Assembly: GCA_963812505.1 (NCBI GenBank)
Contig: CAWEVM010000023.1
Coordinates: 62,001 to 126,000, forward strand
Direction: 5' to 3'
Origin: JAMXLO01 sp963812505
GTDB lineage: Bacteria; Pseudomonadota; Alphaproteobacteria; Acetobacterales; Acetobacteraceae
DNA length: 64,000 nt
In this document: positions 45,199-53,324 of the stretch, in pieces
How the letters are laid out: the number at the start of each line of letters is the position of its first letter
Position numbering within the stretch: position 1 is the first letter of the stretch
Translations under genes and position numbers: made by a program
Notes under the pieces: model-generated
Told to the model about the DNA's origin: nothing
Seen by the model: the letters and a program-made list of their open reading frames with translations, nothing else
Database searches by the model: none

Positions 45199-45633
45199 TC
45201 AGGCGAGCTTGGTCCAGGGCGTCGGCGCCGGTACCGGGCACGGCCCCTCGACATCGAGCGTCTGGAAATCCGCTGGCGCGACGACCTCGAGGTATTCCAT
45301 GTCCGGCGAGTAGTCGAACAGGTAATGGGTGATCCCCGGCCGCTGATGCACGCAGTCGCCGGCAGCGACCAGATGCTCCTCACCCTCGTACATGAATCGC
45401 GCCCAGCCCTTCAGCATGATCACGATGTGGAAGTCAGCGACATGCTGGTGCCAGCCGGTGCCTTCCTCGGGCGGGCTGTTGGCCTTCACAAGCTGCGCCA
45501 CCACGCGGCCGCCGGTGGCGGTGGCGACGCCGAGGTCGCGGTACAGGAAGAAGTCGCGCAGACCCTCGGCCACCCACGGCGTGTCGCCGGGCTTTATGTG
45601 CGAGAACGTATTGACAGCGGGTTTGTCCAGCAT
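45199..45633 (-). CDS. Cupin-domain protein
   Basis: A 144-residue single-domain cupin. The metal-binding motif 1 is GTGWHQHVADFHIVIMLKG and motif 2 is AAGDCVHQRPGITH, giving the usual histidines and an acidic ligand position. ATG 45633 is preceded by GGGAG at 8 bases. It converges on the GST gene with 7 bases between stops. It may be a small-molecule dioxygenase, isomerase or sensor; the sequence does not tell which. Confidence 0.85.
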   Translation of the reverse strand: MLDKPAVNTFSHIKPGDTPWVAEGLRDFFLYRDLGVATATGGRVVAQLVKANSPPEEGTGWHQHVADFHIVIMLKGWARFMYEGEEHLVAAGDCVHQRPGITHYLFDYSPDMEYLEVVAPADFQTLDVEGPCPVPAPTPWTKLA

Positions 45634-45887
45634 CCGGCACACTCCCTTGTTGCGTTCGAGAGCTGCTTCCGGCCGTCTCCCCGTATGCATCCTGATCTCC
45701 CCGCAGGATGCTGCACTGCAGCGTGACACGCGCGGGCCGCGGCGGCAACTGGTTTCTGGTGATACCAAGCCAGCGTCAGTCCCTCTCGCTCGGCAATCTG
45801 CCCCCGGCCGACGCGCGGCAGCTGTTAACACCTCCGCAGCTCTGGCCTGCCAGAATTGACGCGCCAGGTTCCGCCAATGGGGGCGAG

Positions 45888-46187
45888 ATGTTTGTCGCAC
45901 TGAGCCGATTCATCGTTGCCAATGACAAATCGGACGCCGTGCAGGCAGCCTTCCGCAATCGGCCTCACCTCGTCGACCGTGCGCCGGGTTTCTTGAGTAT
46001 GCAGGTGATGTGTCCGATCGACGGCCCGGACGAGGTCTGGTTGGTGACGCACTGGCGCAATGAGGAGAGCTACCGCACCTGGCATCGCAGTCACGAGTAC
46101 CACGAAGCGCACAAGGGCATCCCCAAGGGACTCAAGCTGGTACCCGGCAGCGCCAATGTGCGGTGCTTTGAGGTGTTCGCTGATTAA
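45888..46187 (+). CDS. Antibiotic biosynthesis monooxygenase (ABM/IsdG-like) family protein
   Basis: A 99-residue ferredoxin-like protein of the ABM family. FVALSRFIVANDKSDAVQAAFRNR and PGFLSMQVM...EVWLVTHWRNEESYRTWHRS are the two halves of the fold, with the HWRNEESYRTW motif typical of haem-degrading and related members. The upstream gap of 254 bases to the cupin gene holds no other gene. Function could be haem-related or quinol oxidation; no haem uptake gene is adjacent. Confidence 0.85.
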   Translation: MFVALSRFIVANDKSDAVQAAFRNRPHLVDRAPGFLSMQVMCPIDGPDEVWLVTHWRNEESYRTWHRSHEYHEAHKGIPKGLKLVPGSANVRCFEVFAD

Positions 46188-46218
46188 CCACCGACTCTCG
46201 CACCGGGGGGGCGTCAGG

Positions 46219-47283
46219 GTGAAAACGCTGGGGGCGGAGGGACTGCAGAAATATCGGCTGCTGCGGAACGATGCTGTCGGCGCGGTGACCGCGCGCCTCT
46301 ACGCCAGCCACGGGCAGATTTATGAACAGTTCGGCCCGCGCGGGCGTGTGGCATGCCGTGAGGACCTGGCATTTCACCTCGAGTTTCTGCAGCCGGTCCT
46401 GGAGTTCGGTCTGCTGCAGCCAATGGTAGACTACCTGTGCTGGCTGGGCAGCGTACTCGCCGCGCGAACCATACCGGCGGATCACATCGTGCGTTCGCTT
46501 GACCTGCTCGGCGAGTTCTTCGGCGAGCACATGGACGCCGCGGACGCTGGTGTGGTGACCGCTGCTCTGCAGGCAGCGGCGACGCGGTTTATGAACGTTG
46601 CAGCGCAGGGACAGCAGGTTCCAGCTCAGGGACCGCCCACCCCGTGGCCCGAAGCATCCTCATTTGAGGCAGCGCTGCTGGCTGGCTCTCAGCTCGAAGC
46701 ATTGGCGGTCGTGAACCGCTGTATCGAAAATGGACGCAGCCTCATCGACGTCGAACTGCACGTCGTTCAACCTTCACTTTACCGTATCGGCGAGGAATGG
46801 CAGGCCAACCGCGTGTCGGTCGCAAAGGAACACATGGCGACCGCGATTGCGGTGTCGGTGATGACGATGGGGCTGCTGCGTTCGCTGCCGTCAGAAGCAA
46901 TCGACAGGCGCGTGTTGCTGGCCTGCGTCGCAGGCAATAATCACTGCGTCGGTCTTCGCATGGTGGCCGATGCGTTTCAACTTTCCGGCTGGGACGTGCA
47001 ATATCTCGGCGCAGACGTGCCCACGGCGTCAATCATCCGGCAGGCCGGGGAGTGGAAGGCCCATCTCGTGGGATTGTCAGTGGCCTTTGCCCAGCAGGTG
47101 CCGGTCGCCAAGGAAATCGTCGCGCAGTTGGCCGAACGCTTCGGCAGTTCGCGACCTGCCGTGATCATCGGCGGACTTGCCATCAACCACTTCAGCCGCC
47201 TGGCAGACGTGGTGGGAGCGGACGCGTTCGGCGCCGACGCATCGGCGGCCGTCGCCGCGGCCGCCCGCGTCGTTGGCGGATAG
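46219..47283 (+). CDS. Cobalamin-binding sensor protein with CarH-type Wx9EH motif
   Basis: A 354-residue protein with three parts: a helical N-terminal region of unknown type (about 1-125), a four-helix cobalamin cap domain (about 148-228) and a B12-binding Rossmann domain (about 230-354). The cap carries W194-x9-E204-H205, the signature of adenosylcobalamin photoreceptors such as CarH. The B12 loop reads NNHCVG (N240, H242, G245), so the lower-ligand histidine is kept while the usual aspartate is asparagine. There is no MerR DNA-binding domain. A diguanylate cyclase gene starts 6 bases downstream. Start GTG 46219. Confidence 0.85.
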   Translation: MKTLGAEGLQKYRLLRNDAVGAVTARLYASHGQIYEQFGPRGRVACREDLAFHLEFLQPVLEFGLLQPMVDYLCWLGSVLAARTIPADHIVRSLDLLGEFFGEHMDAADAGVVTAALQAAATRFMNVAAQGQQVPAQGPPTPWPEASSFEAALLAGSQLEALAVVNRCIENGRSLIDVELHVVQPSLYRIGEEWQANRVSVAKEHMATAIAVSVMTMGLLRSLPSEAIDRRVLLACVAGNNHCVGLRMVADAFQLSGWDVQYLGADVPTASIIRQAGEWKAHLVGLSVAFAQQVPVAKEIVAQLAERFGSSRPAVIIGGLAINHFSRLADVVGADAFGADASAAVAAAARVVGG

Positions 47284-47289
47284 CGCACC

Positions 47290-48213
47290 GTGCCGTGGTT
47301 TGCATCTGAGCTGGAGCCGATGCTCGCGATCGCCGCGGCGGTGCTGGATGAGGGCGGCACGTTGATCGAGGCGAATGCAGGCTTCCTGCGGCTGGTCAGC
47401 CTGGAGGGCGCGCAGCCGATCGGTCAGCGTATTCCGCTGTTTTTCATCCAACCGGATTTCGCGACCCTGATCCGAACACAAGCCGATTGCGACGGACAGG
47501 TTCACCGGGGGCTGCTGACAATCGGCGATCGTCTGGGGCGGACACGCTCACTGCAAGGCCGCGTGTGGCGGGCGAACGGGCGGCTGCGTGTGCTGGCGGA
47601 GTACGATGTCGCGGAACTGGAGCAACTCTACGACACAGTGCTGGCGCTCAATCGCGAGTACGCGAATGCGCAGCTCGAACTCGCCCAGATCAATCTCAAA
47701 CTGCAGCAGCGCGAAGCACAGATCCTCGCAACTTCGCTGACCGATCCGCTGACGGGCACCGGCAATCGTCGCCGGCTTGAGCAGGCGCTGGCCACGGAAG
47801 TCAACCGCGCCGAACGCACGGGCGGCAGCCTCTGTGCATTCATGGCCGATCTCGATCACTTCAAACGCGTCAATGACAGGTATGGACACGAGGCCGGTGA
47901 CAAGGTGCTCGCGGCATTCGGCGAAATACTGCGCCAGCGGACACGGGCAACCGACATAGCGGCGCGGTTCGGTGGCGAGGAGTTCGTCGTGCTCATGCCG
48001 ACAACCGATCTTGCGAACGCCACTGCCATCGCCGAACGCATCCGAGCGGCAATCGCCGAATTGCAAACAGAGTCGTTGCTTGAACCGATCACGGCCAGTT
48101 TCGGCGTGGTCGAGCGGCTGGCAGGCGAGCCTGCCCATGCACTGCTGCGTCGTGCCGACGTCGCGCTGTATGAGGCAAAGCGGCAGGGACGCAATCGCGT
48201 CGTCGCTGTCTAG
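47290..48213 (+). CDS. Diguanylate cyclase (GGDEF) with N-terminal sensory region
   Basis: A 307-residue protein that would make cyclic di-GMP. Residues about 8-110 look like a PAS-type domain (MLAIAAAVLDEGGTLIEANAGFLRLV); a coiled-coil linker (about 115-148) leads to the GGDEF domain. The active site GGEEF (228-232) is intact, and the inhibitory site RxxD is present five residues before it (R219-D222). It is probably co-transcribed with the B12-binding sensor, suggesting light or B12 input to c-di-GMP output. Start GTG 47290. Confidence 0.92.
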   Translation: MPWFASELEPMLAIAAAVLDEGGTLIEANAGFLRLVSLEGAQPIGQRIPLFFIQPDFATLIRTQADCDGQVHRGLLTIGDRLGRTRSLQGRVWRANGRLRVLAEYDVAELEQLYDTVLALNREYANAQLELAQINLKLQQREAQILATSLTDPLTGTGNRRRLEQALATEVNRAERTGGSLCAFMADLDHFKRVNDRYGHEAGDKVLAAFGEILRQRTRATDIAARFGGEEFVVLMPTTDLANATAIAERIRAAIAELQTESLLEPITASFGVVERLAGEPAHALLRRADVALYEAKRQGRNRVVAV

Positions 48214-48227
48214 TTTGGTCGCATCGC

Positions 48228-49277
48228 TCAATGAAACCGCGGCATGACCTCCTGGCACAGCAGCCGCAGCGCGGTCATCACGTTCTCATGCGGGATCCTG
48301 CCGCCGCAGTTCAGCTCCATCAACACGCCGTCCAGCCCCAGCTCCTGCCGTAACTCCTCCAGCCGTTCGGCGACCGACGCCGGAGAGCCGATGAGCACCG
48401 TACCCTTCAGCGCCTCCTCATAGGTCATCGCCTCCAGTCGGCGTGCGGTCGCCGCGCGACGGTCCGCGCCATCGACACCCGCACGCTTCGCTGAGTCAGC
48501 CAGCAGCGCCGCCTGTTGGCGATAGAAATGGATCAGGCTCGGCTCGGCTTCCGAACGCGCCTGCGTATCGGTGGGCGCGATATAGGCGGGTACACGCAGA
48601 AACACCCCTCCGCCCCCCGGATCGTTGGACGTCGCGAGCGCCTCGCGATAGGCGGCGATATGCGGCGCGATCTCCGGCGCGGTCTCGTAACGGACGGCGA
48701 CGAAGATCGGCAGCGCTTGTCGGCCATTGGATACAAACGTATCGGCACTTGTCGCGGCGACGCGGATCGGCGGCGTCGGCCGCTGAAAGGGCTTCGGCAC
48801 CACCGAGACGTCCTCGAAGCGATGATACTTGCCTTGATACGACACCTTGTCCTGCGTCCATGCCTTGCGCACGATGTCGAGAACCTCGACAAAGCGTTCG
48901 CGGCTCTCCGCATAGGGCACGCCATATGCTTCGTAGGTGCGCGCCACACCGCTGCGGCCGACGCCGAAGATCAGCCGCCCGTTGCTGATCTGGTCGACCG
49001 TCGCCGCCTCCTCGGCCAGGCGGAGCGGGTGACACAGCGGCAGCACCTGCACCGCAAGCCCGATCCTCATCCGCTGCGTTCGCGCCGCAATGGCACTGGC
49101 AATGCATAGCGGCGCCGATAGCACCGAGCGAGCCGGATCAAAGTGCAGTTCGCCGAGCCACATCGCATCGAGGCCCCACCGCTCGGCGCCATCCACCAGC
49201 TCGAATGATTGCGCAAATGCTTCCGCGTGAGACCGTCCCGGCAGGGACGGGAACTCATGAAAAATGCCGAACTCCAT
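48228..49277 (-). CDS. LLM class (luciferase-like) flavin-dependent oxidoreductase
   Basis: A 349-residue FMN/F420-type monooxygenase of the bacterial luciferase family. MEFGIFHEFPSLPGRSHAEAF, DAMWLGELHFDPARS, and QISNGRLIFGVGRSG are typical segments. GTVLIGSPASVAERLEEL is the family's C-terminal signature. ATG 49277 has GGAAGG upstream. It converges on the diguanylate cyclase gene with 14 bases between stops. The substrate is not inferable. Confidence 0.9.
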   Translation of the reverse strand: MEFGIFHEFPSLPGRSHAEAFAQSFELVDGAERWGLDAMWLGELHFDPARSVLSAPLCIASAIAARTQRMRIGLAVQVLPLCHPLRLAEEAATVDQISNGRLIFGVGRSGVARTYEAYGVPYAESRERFVEVLDIVRKAWTQDKVSYQGKYHRFEDVSVVPKPFQRPTPPIRVAATSADTFVSNGRQALPIFVAVRYETAPEIAPHIAAYREALATSNDPGGGGVFLRVPAYIAPTDTQARSEAEPSLIHFYRQQAALLADSAKRAGVDGADRRAATARRLEAMTYEEALKGTVLIGSPASVAERLEELRQELGLDGVLMELNCGGRIPHENVMTALRLLCQEVMPRFH

Positions 49278-49483
49278 CGTTGCTGCCTTCCGGGTTTCTC
49301 GTCTGACCGTGAGCCTAGGTGTGGGAGGGCGGCGTGTCACGCGAGGCAGAAGCTCGAATGTGACCAACGGCGGCTTTGGTTCGTCAGCATCACGCAGTGC
49401 CGGCATCCAAGTGCAAGCCGGTACGTTTCCTCGGGTCGACGCGGCTGATAGCTTGGCACGCCTTCGCCGCGAGGAGCGTCACG

Positions 49484-50524
49484 ATGACCTACCCGACTCA
49501 CCTGCTGCCGACCACCGTTGTTGGCAGCTATCCGCAACCTGATTGGCTGGTCAATCGCGCGGCGCTGGAGAAGCACGGCGTGCCGCGCACCCACGCGCAG
49601 GACATCTGGCGCATTCCACCCGATCTGCTCGAGCAGGCGCAGGACGATGGCACCATCCTGGCGGTCCGCGACATGGAGCGCGCCGGCATCGACATCATCA
49701 CCGACGGCGAGATCCGCCGTGAGAGCTATTCCAACCGCTTCGCCCTCGCGTTGGACGGCATCGACGCTGAGCACCCCGGCGAGGTACGCTCGCAGACGGG
49801 CCGGACCACGCCCGTGCCACGCGTGGTCGGCAGGATAAGGCGGCGCGGTCCGGTGGAACTGCGCGACGTCGAGTTCTTGCTGCGACAAACCGATCGCGCG
49901 ACGAAGATAACGCTGCCTGGTCCGTTCACCTTGTCGCAACAGGCGAAGAACGAGTTCTACGCCGACGAGGAGGAGATGGCGATGGACTACGCTGCCGCCG
50001 TCAACGCGGAGCTGCGCGATCTGAAGGCGAGCGGTGTCGACGTCGTGCAGCTCGACGAACCCTGGGTGCGCACCGCGCCCGACAAGGCCGAGCGCTACGG
50101 CGTCCGCGCGATCAATCGCGCATTGGAAGGCATCGATGGGCCAACCGTGGTGCATCTCTGCTTCGGCTATGCCCACGTGGTGCAGAACAAGCCAACCGGC
50201 TACGCCTTCCTGCCGCAGCTCGCCGACACTGTCGCGCGGCAGATTTCGATCGAGGCGGCGCAGCCAAAGCTCGATCTTGGCGTCCTGGCCGATCTGTCAG
50301 GCAAGCAGATCATGCTGGGCGTGCTCGACCTTGGCAGCGCTGACGTGGAAACTGCGGAGCAGGTCGCCGCCCGCATCCGCGCCGGGCTCCGCCATGTCGC
50401 GGCGGACCGGCTGATCCCGGCGCCTGACTGCGGCATGAAGTACATGCCGCGCGAACGTGCTTTCGGAAAGCTGCGCGCACTGGTGGAAGGTGCCGCGATC
50501 GTGCGGCGCGAACTTAACGGCTGA
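49484..50524 (+). CDS. Cobalamin-independent methionine synthase (MetE C-terminal) family protein
   Basis: A 346-residue single-domain protein equivalent to the catalytic C-terminal half of MetE. TTVVGSYPQPDWL is the usual start, zinc ligands are in VHLCFGY (His and Cys) and PAPDCGMKYM (Cys). LDEPWVRTAP is the conserved acidic region. Full MetE is about 750 residues, so this is a core-type methyltransferase that may use a different methyl donor. GAGGAG (49471-49476) precedes ATG 49484. Its end overlaps the convergent hydrolase gene by 11 bases. Confidence 0.88.
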   Translation: MTYPTHLLPTTVVGSYPQPDWLVNRAALEKHGVPRTHAQDIWRIPPDLLEQAQDDGTILAVRDMERAGIDIITDGEIRRESYSNRFALALDGIDAEHPGEVRSQTGRTTPVPRVVGRIRRRGPVELRDVEFLLRQTDRATKITLPGPFTLSQQAKNEFYADEEEMAMDYAAAVNAELRDLKASGVDVVQLDEPWVRTAPDKAERYGVRAINRALEGIDGPTVVHLCFGYAHVVQNKPTGYAFLPQLADTVARQISIEAAQPKLDLGVLADLSGKQIMLGVLDLGSADVETAEQVAARIRAGLRHVAADRLIPAPDCGMKYMPRERAFGKLRALVEGAAIVRRELNG

Positions 50525-51296
50525 GCGCCGCCGTCACCGGCTGGCTCGGCGCAACGCCGGCCAGGATCACCTTCGCCAACGCCGCCGCCACGCAGAGATA
50601 GCCGCGGTCGTTGTGATGCAGCCCGTCGGCGGCGATGAAGTCTGCCAGTGACGCACCGTCGCGATGCCAGGCCCGCATCAGCGTGCGGCGCGAGAACAGC
50701 GCTGTGTCGGTCTCTGCCGCCACCTGGGCCAGCGCCAGATCGAAGACCGGTTCATCCGCCTTTGCCAATAGCGCTGGCGACTGCTGATTGTCCATCAGCA
50801 CCACATCGGCACCAGCGGCCTGGAGTTTGCGGACGCCGGACGAGACCATGGCGCGGAACGCCGCCGGATCGGCATTGCGCAGCGCGCCGTTGGCACCGAC
50901 CTGCCAGATCACAAGCTGAGGCCGCACCGCCAGCACGTCGGTGTCCAGCCGGGCCAGTTCCTCCGCCGCATCCTGCCCTCCGATGCCGCGGTTGATGACC
51001 GCGATATGTGCGTCCGGCCGCCCGGCAGACAACGCGTGCTGCAGCACCGCCGGATAGGAATGAGCCAGATCGGACGCCCTGGCGCCTTGGGTCGAGGACG
51101 ATCCGAGCGCCACGACCACTCCTTCGATACCTTGGCTCAGTGCACTTCGAAGATGTGGCAAGGCCAGCGGTGTCATGCTGGGTGTGCTGGGACAGTCCTC
51201 AACGGCGACTGCCGCGGCTGCGGGCAACAATAGTAGCGCTATTCCGCACAGGAGGGCTCGCAAACGGGGGAAAACGGCGTCCATGACTGTGTTCAA
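50514..51296 (-). CDS. Exported SGNH/GDSL hydrolase
   Basis: A 260-residue secreted esterase-type protein. A signal peptide spans about residues 1-32. The SGNH blocks are visible: GSSSTQG (block I serine, Ser66), the glycine in INRGIGG, GANG with the asparagine, and DGLHHNDRG with the catalytic Asp and His. ATG 51284 is an alternative start. Substrate may be an acylated polysaccharide or lipid. It stands next to the DUF6065-like gene but 53 bases apart. Confidence 0.88.
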   Translation of the reverse strand: MNTVMDAVFPRLRALLCGIALLLLPAAAAVAVEDCPSTPSMTPLALPHLRSALSQGIEGVVVALGSSSTQGARASDLAHSYPAVLQHALSAGRPDAHIAVINRGIGGQDAAEELARLDTDVLAVRPQLVIWQVGANGALRNADPAAFRAMVSSGVRKLQAAGADVVLMDNQQSPALLAKADEPVFDLALAQVAAETDTALFSRRTLMRAWHRDGASLADFIAADGLHHNDRGYLCVAAALAKVILAGVAPSQPVTAALSR

Positions 51297-51349
51297 CTAT
51301 AGGCGAGCGCCCGTGTCCAGACGGTTAACGTGTCCGGACGATTAATCGG

Positions 51350-52192
51350 TCAGCTGCCATCTTCCGCAGCACGTCGCTTGCGAGCGGCCGCGGCATACTG
51401 CCCCCGCGGCCTGACCTCCTGCACATGCGGGCGGACCACAGTATCGTAGTAGTCGTCCCAATCCTCAGGTGTCAGCTGCTTCAGGTCGGGAACCAACTCA
51501 AAGTTGTTGAGCGTGGCATCGTCATAGGCGTTACGCGGGATCGGCTGCACCTGCAGCAACGGGAAGTCGGCGCGGAAGTCGATCGGAACATCGGTCTTGG
51601 TCAGCCGCATATTGGTGATCAGGGGGCCGAACCAACGGTCGGTCTCGATGATGCCTTCGAACATCTCGTAATTTCCGCTGCGCGGAATGTTGGCCGGTGC
51701 GCGCACCATCAGACTCCAGCCCGGTGCTGTGCGAGCCACGATCCCGGTCCAGCACTGGATCAGGCCGGGCTCCTGCAAGGCGCCAAGAAAGGGCGGTGAG
51801 TATTCGCGGATTTCCGCGGGAGCGACGGAGTTGAACAGGTCCCGGAAATTGGGGAACTGGGCAGATTGGAGCGGCAGCCAGGTACCAGCTCCTTCCCACG
51901 TCCACATCACGTCACGGCCATCCCACTGCAGACTGAAGCTGATGGGAGGGAAGATGTAATAGCCATAACCAGATGCACTGGTGGACGGCTCGCAATAGCG
52001 GAAGGCGCGGGTGGGCAGTGAGCCGGCGGCGGAGCGGTCGGCGCGCTGCGGCAGGCGTGCGGTCGGGACAAGGCGATGAAAGGTGACAAGCGGCGTTTTC
52101 TTTTCCGGCCGCTGCGAATTGGGGCGAGGGGATGCTGTAGTCGACACGGGTGCTGTCCTGACCAAGAGCGGTAAGTCACGCGAACCGGACAA
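51350..52192 (-). CDS. DUF6065-like protein
   Basis: A 280-residue soluble protein. The segment RADRSAAGSLPTRAFRYCEPSTSASGYGYYIFPP, followed by FSLQWDGRDVMWTWEG, matches what I recall of DUF6065, a family without known function. It is rich in aromatic residues and proline, with GLIQCWTGIVARTAPGWSLMVRAPAN as a likely core. The start is uncertain: TTG 52192 is the furthest upstream, GTG 52147 is possible, and neither has a good ribosome site. It lies 64 bases downstream of the tandem-repeat gene on the same strand, so the two may be one transcript. Confidence 0.7.
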   Translation of the reverse strand: MSGSRDLPLLVRTAPVSTTASPRPNSQRPEKKTPLVTFHRLVPTARLPQRADRSAAGSLPTRAFRYCEPSTSASGYGYYIFPPISFSLQWDGRDVMWTWEGAGTWLPLQSAQFPNFRDLFNSVAPAEIREYSPPFLGALQEPGLIQCWTGIVARTAPGWSLMVRAPANIPRSGNYEMFEGIIETDRWFGPLITNMRLTKTDVPIDFRADFPLLQVQPIPRNAYDDATLNNFELVPDLKQLTPEDWDDYYDTVVRPHVQEVRPRGQYAAAARKRRAAEDGS

Positions 52193-52256
52193 GCGGCGCC
52201 CGGTCGGTCACCATAGGCGAGTCCGAGTCACCCGTCTTCAGGTGTTCGGATGGCTG

Positions 52257-53324
52257 TCAGCGGGCCGGCTGTAGCGTCGGAGCGAACGCGCCGAGACGGA
52301 CCTTGGCGGCATCGGTGGTGGGCGCCAGCGTCGGGGCGAACGCGCCGAGACGGACCTTGGTGGCATCGGTAGTGGGCGCCAGCGTCGGAGCGAACGCGCC
52401 GAGACGGACCTTCGCGGCATCGGCGGTGGGCGCCAGCGTCGGGGCGAACGCGCCGAGACGGACCTTGGCGGTATCGGTGGTGGGCGCCAGCGTCGGGGCG
52501 AACGCGCCGAGACGGACCTTGGTGGCATCGGTAGTGGGCGCCAGCGTCGGAGCGAACGCGCCGAGACGGACCTTGGTGGCATCGGTGGTGGGCGCCAGCG
52601 TCGGGGCGAACGCGCCGAGACGGACCTTGGCGGCATCGGCGGTGGGCGCCAGCGTCGGGGCGAACGCGCCGAGACGGACCTTGGCGGCATCGGTGGTGGG
52701 CGCCAGCGTCGGAGCGAACGCGCCGAGACGGACCTTGGTGGCATCGGCGGTGGGCGCCAGCGTCGGAGCGAACGCGCCGAGACGGACCTTGGCGGCATCG
52801 GTGGTGGGCGCCAGCGTCGGGGCGAACGCGCCGAGACGGACCTTGGTGGCATCGGCGGTGGGCGCCAGCGTCGGGGCGAACGCACCGAGACGGACCTTGG
52901 CGGCATCGGTGGTGGGCGCCAGCGTCGGGGCGAACGCGCCGAGACGGACCTTGGCGGCATCGGCGGTGGGCGCCAGCGTCGGGGCGAACGCGCCGAGACG
53001 GACCTTGGCGGCATCGGTGGTGGGCGCCAGCGTCGGGGCGAACGCGCCGAGACGGACCTTGGCGGCATCGGTGGTAGGCGCCAGCGTCGGGGCGAACGCG
53101 CCGAGACGGACCTTGGCGGCATCGGTGGTGGGCGCCAGCGTCGGGGCGAACGCGCCGAGACGGACCTTGGCGGCATCGGTGGTGGGCGCCAGCGTCGGGG
53201 CGAACGCGCCGAGACGGACCTTGGCGGCATCGGTGGTGGGCGCCAGCGTCGGGGCGAACGCGCCGAGACGGACCTTGCCGAAATCGAGGACGGAAGTGGT
53301 GCGGGCGGAGATGAGCTGAAGCAT
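52257..53324 (-). CDS. Tandem-repeat polypeptide, 18-residue repeat, function unknown
   Basis: A 355-residue protein: a 16-residue N-terminus (MLQLISARTTSVLDFG), 18 copies of KVRLGAFAPTLAPTTDAA, a last core KVRLGAFAPTL, then QPAR. ATG 53324 has GGAAAGGG 8 bases upstream. All six frames across the repeats are largely open, but in this frame every change between copies within the 11-residue core is silent, and amino acid changes occur only in the linker (Thr/Ala swaps). That favours real coding. No signal peptide or family recognised. Removing the repeats would leave a peptide of 31 residues. Confidence 0.65.
   Translation of the reverse strand: MLQLISARTTSVLDFGKVRLGAFAPTLAPTTDAAKVRLGAFAPTLAPTTDAAKVRLGAFAPTLAPTTDAAKVRLGAFAPTLAPTTDAAKVRLGAFAPTLAPTTDAAKVRLGAFAPTLAPTADAAKVRLGAFAPTLAPTTDAAKVRLGAFAPTLAPTADATKVRLGAFAPTLAPTTDAAKVRLGAFAPTLAPTADATKVRLGAFAPTLAPTTDAAKVRLGAFAPTLAPTADAAKVRLGAFAPTLAPTTDATKVRLGAFAPTLAPTTDATKVRLGAFAPTLAPTTDTAKVRLGAFAPTLAPTADAAKVRLGAFAPTLAPTTDATKVRLGAFAPTLAPTTDAAKVRLGAFAPTLQPAR
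52272..53276. repeat. 54-bp tandem repeat array, 18.6 copies
   Basis: Head-to-tail 54-base units, near-identical, with a few point variants (C/T at three positions, A/G at two). The unit is a multiple of three and contains no stop in any frame, so it can expand or shrink without breaking the reading frame. It has no spacer structure and so is not a CRISPR array. Confidence 0.95.

Noticed and set aside
45634..45887. Possible gene between the cupin and monooxygenase genes
   Set aside because: Both strands are open in part, but no ribosome site, start or recognisable sequence supports a gene; it probably holds the two divergent promoters.
52272..53276. CRISPR array
   Set aside because: Units are contiguous and near-identical over all 54 bases with no variable spacers, and no cas gene is present.
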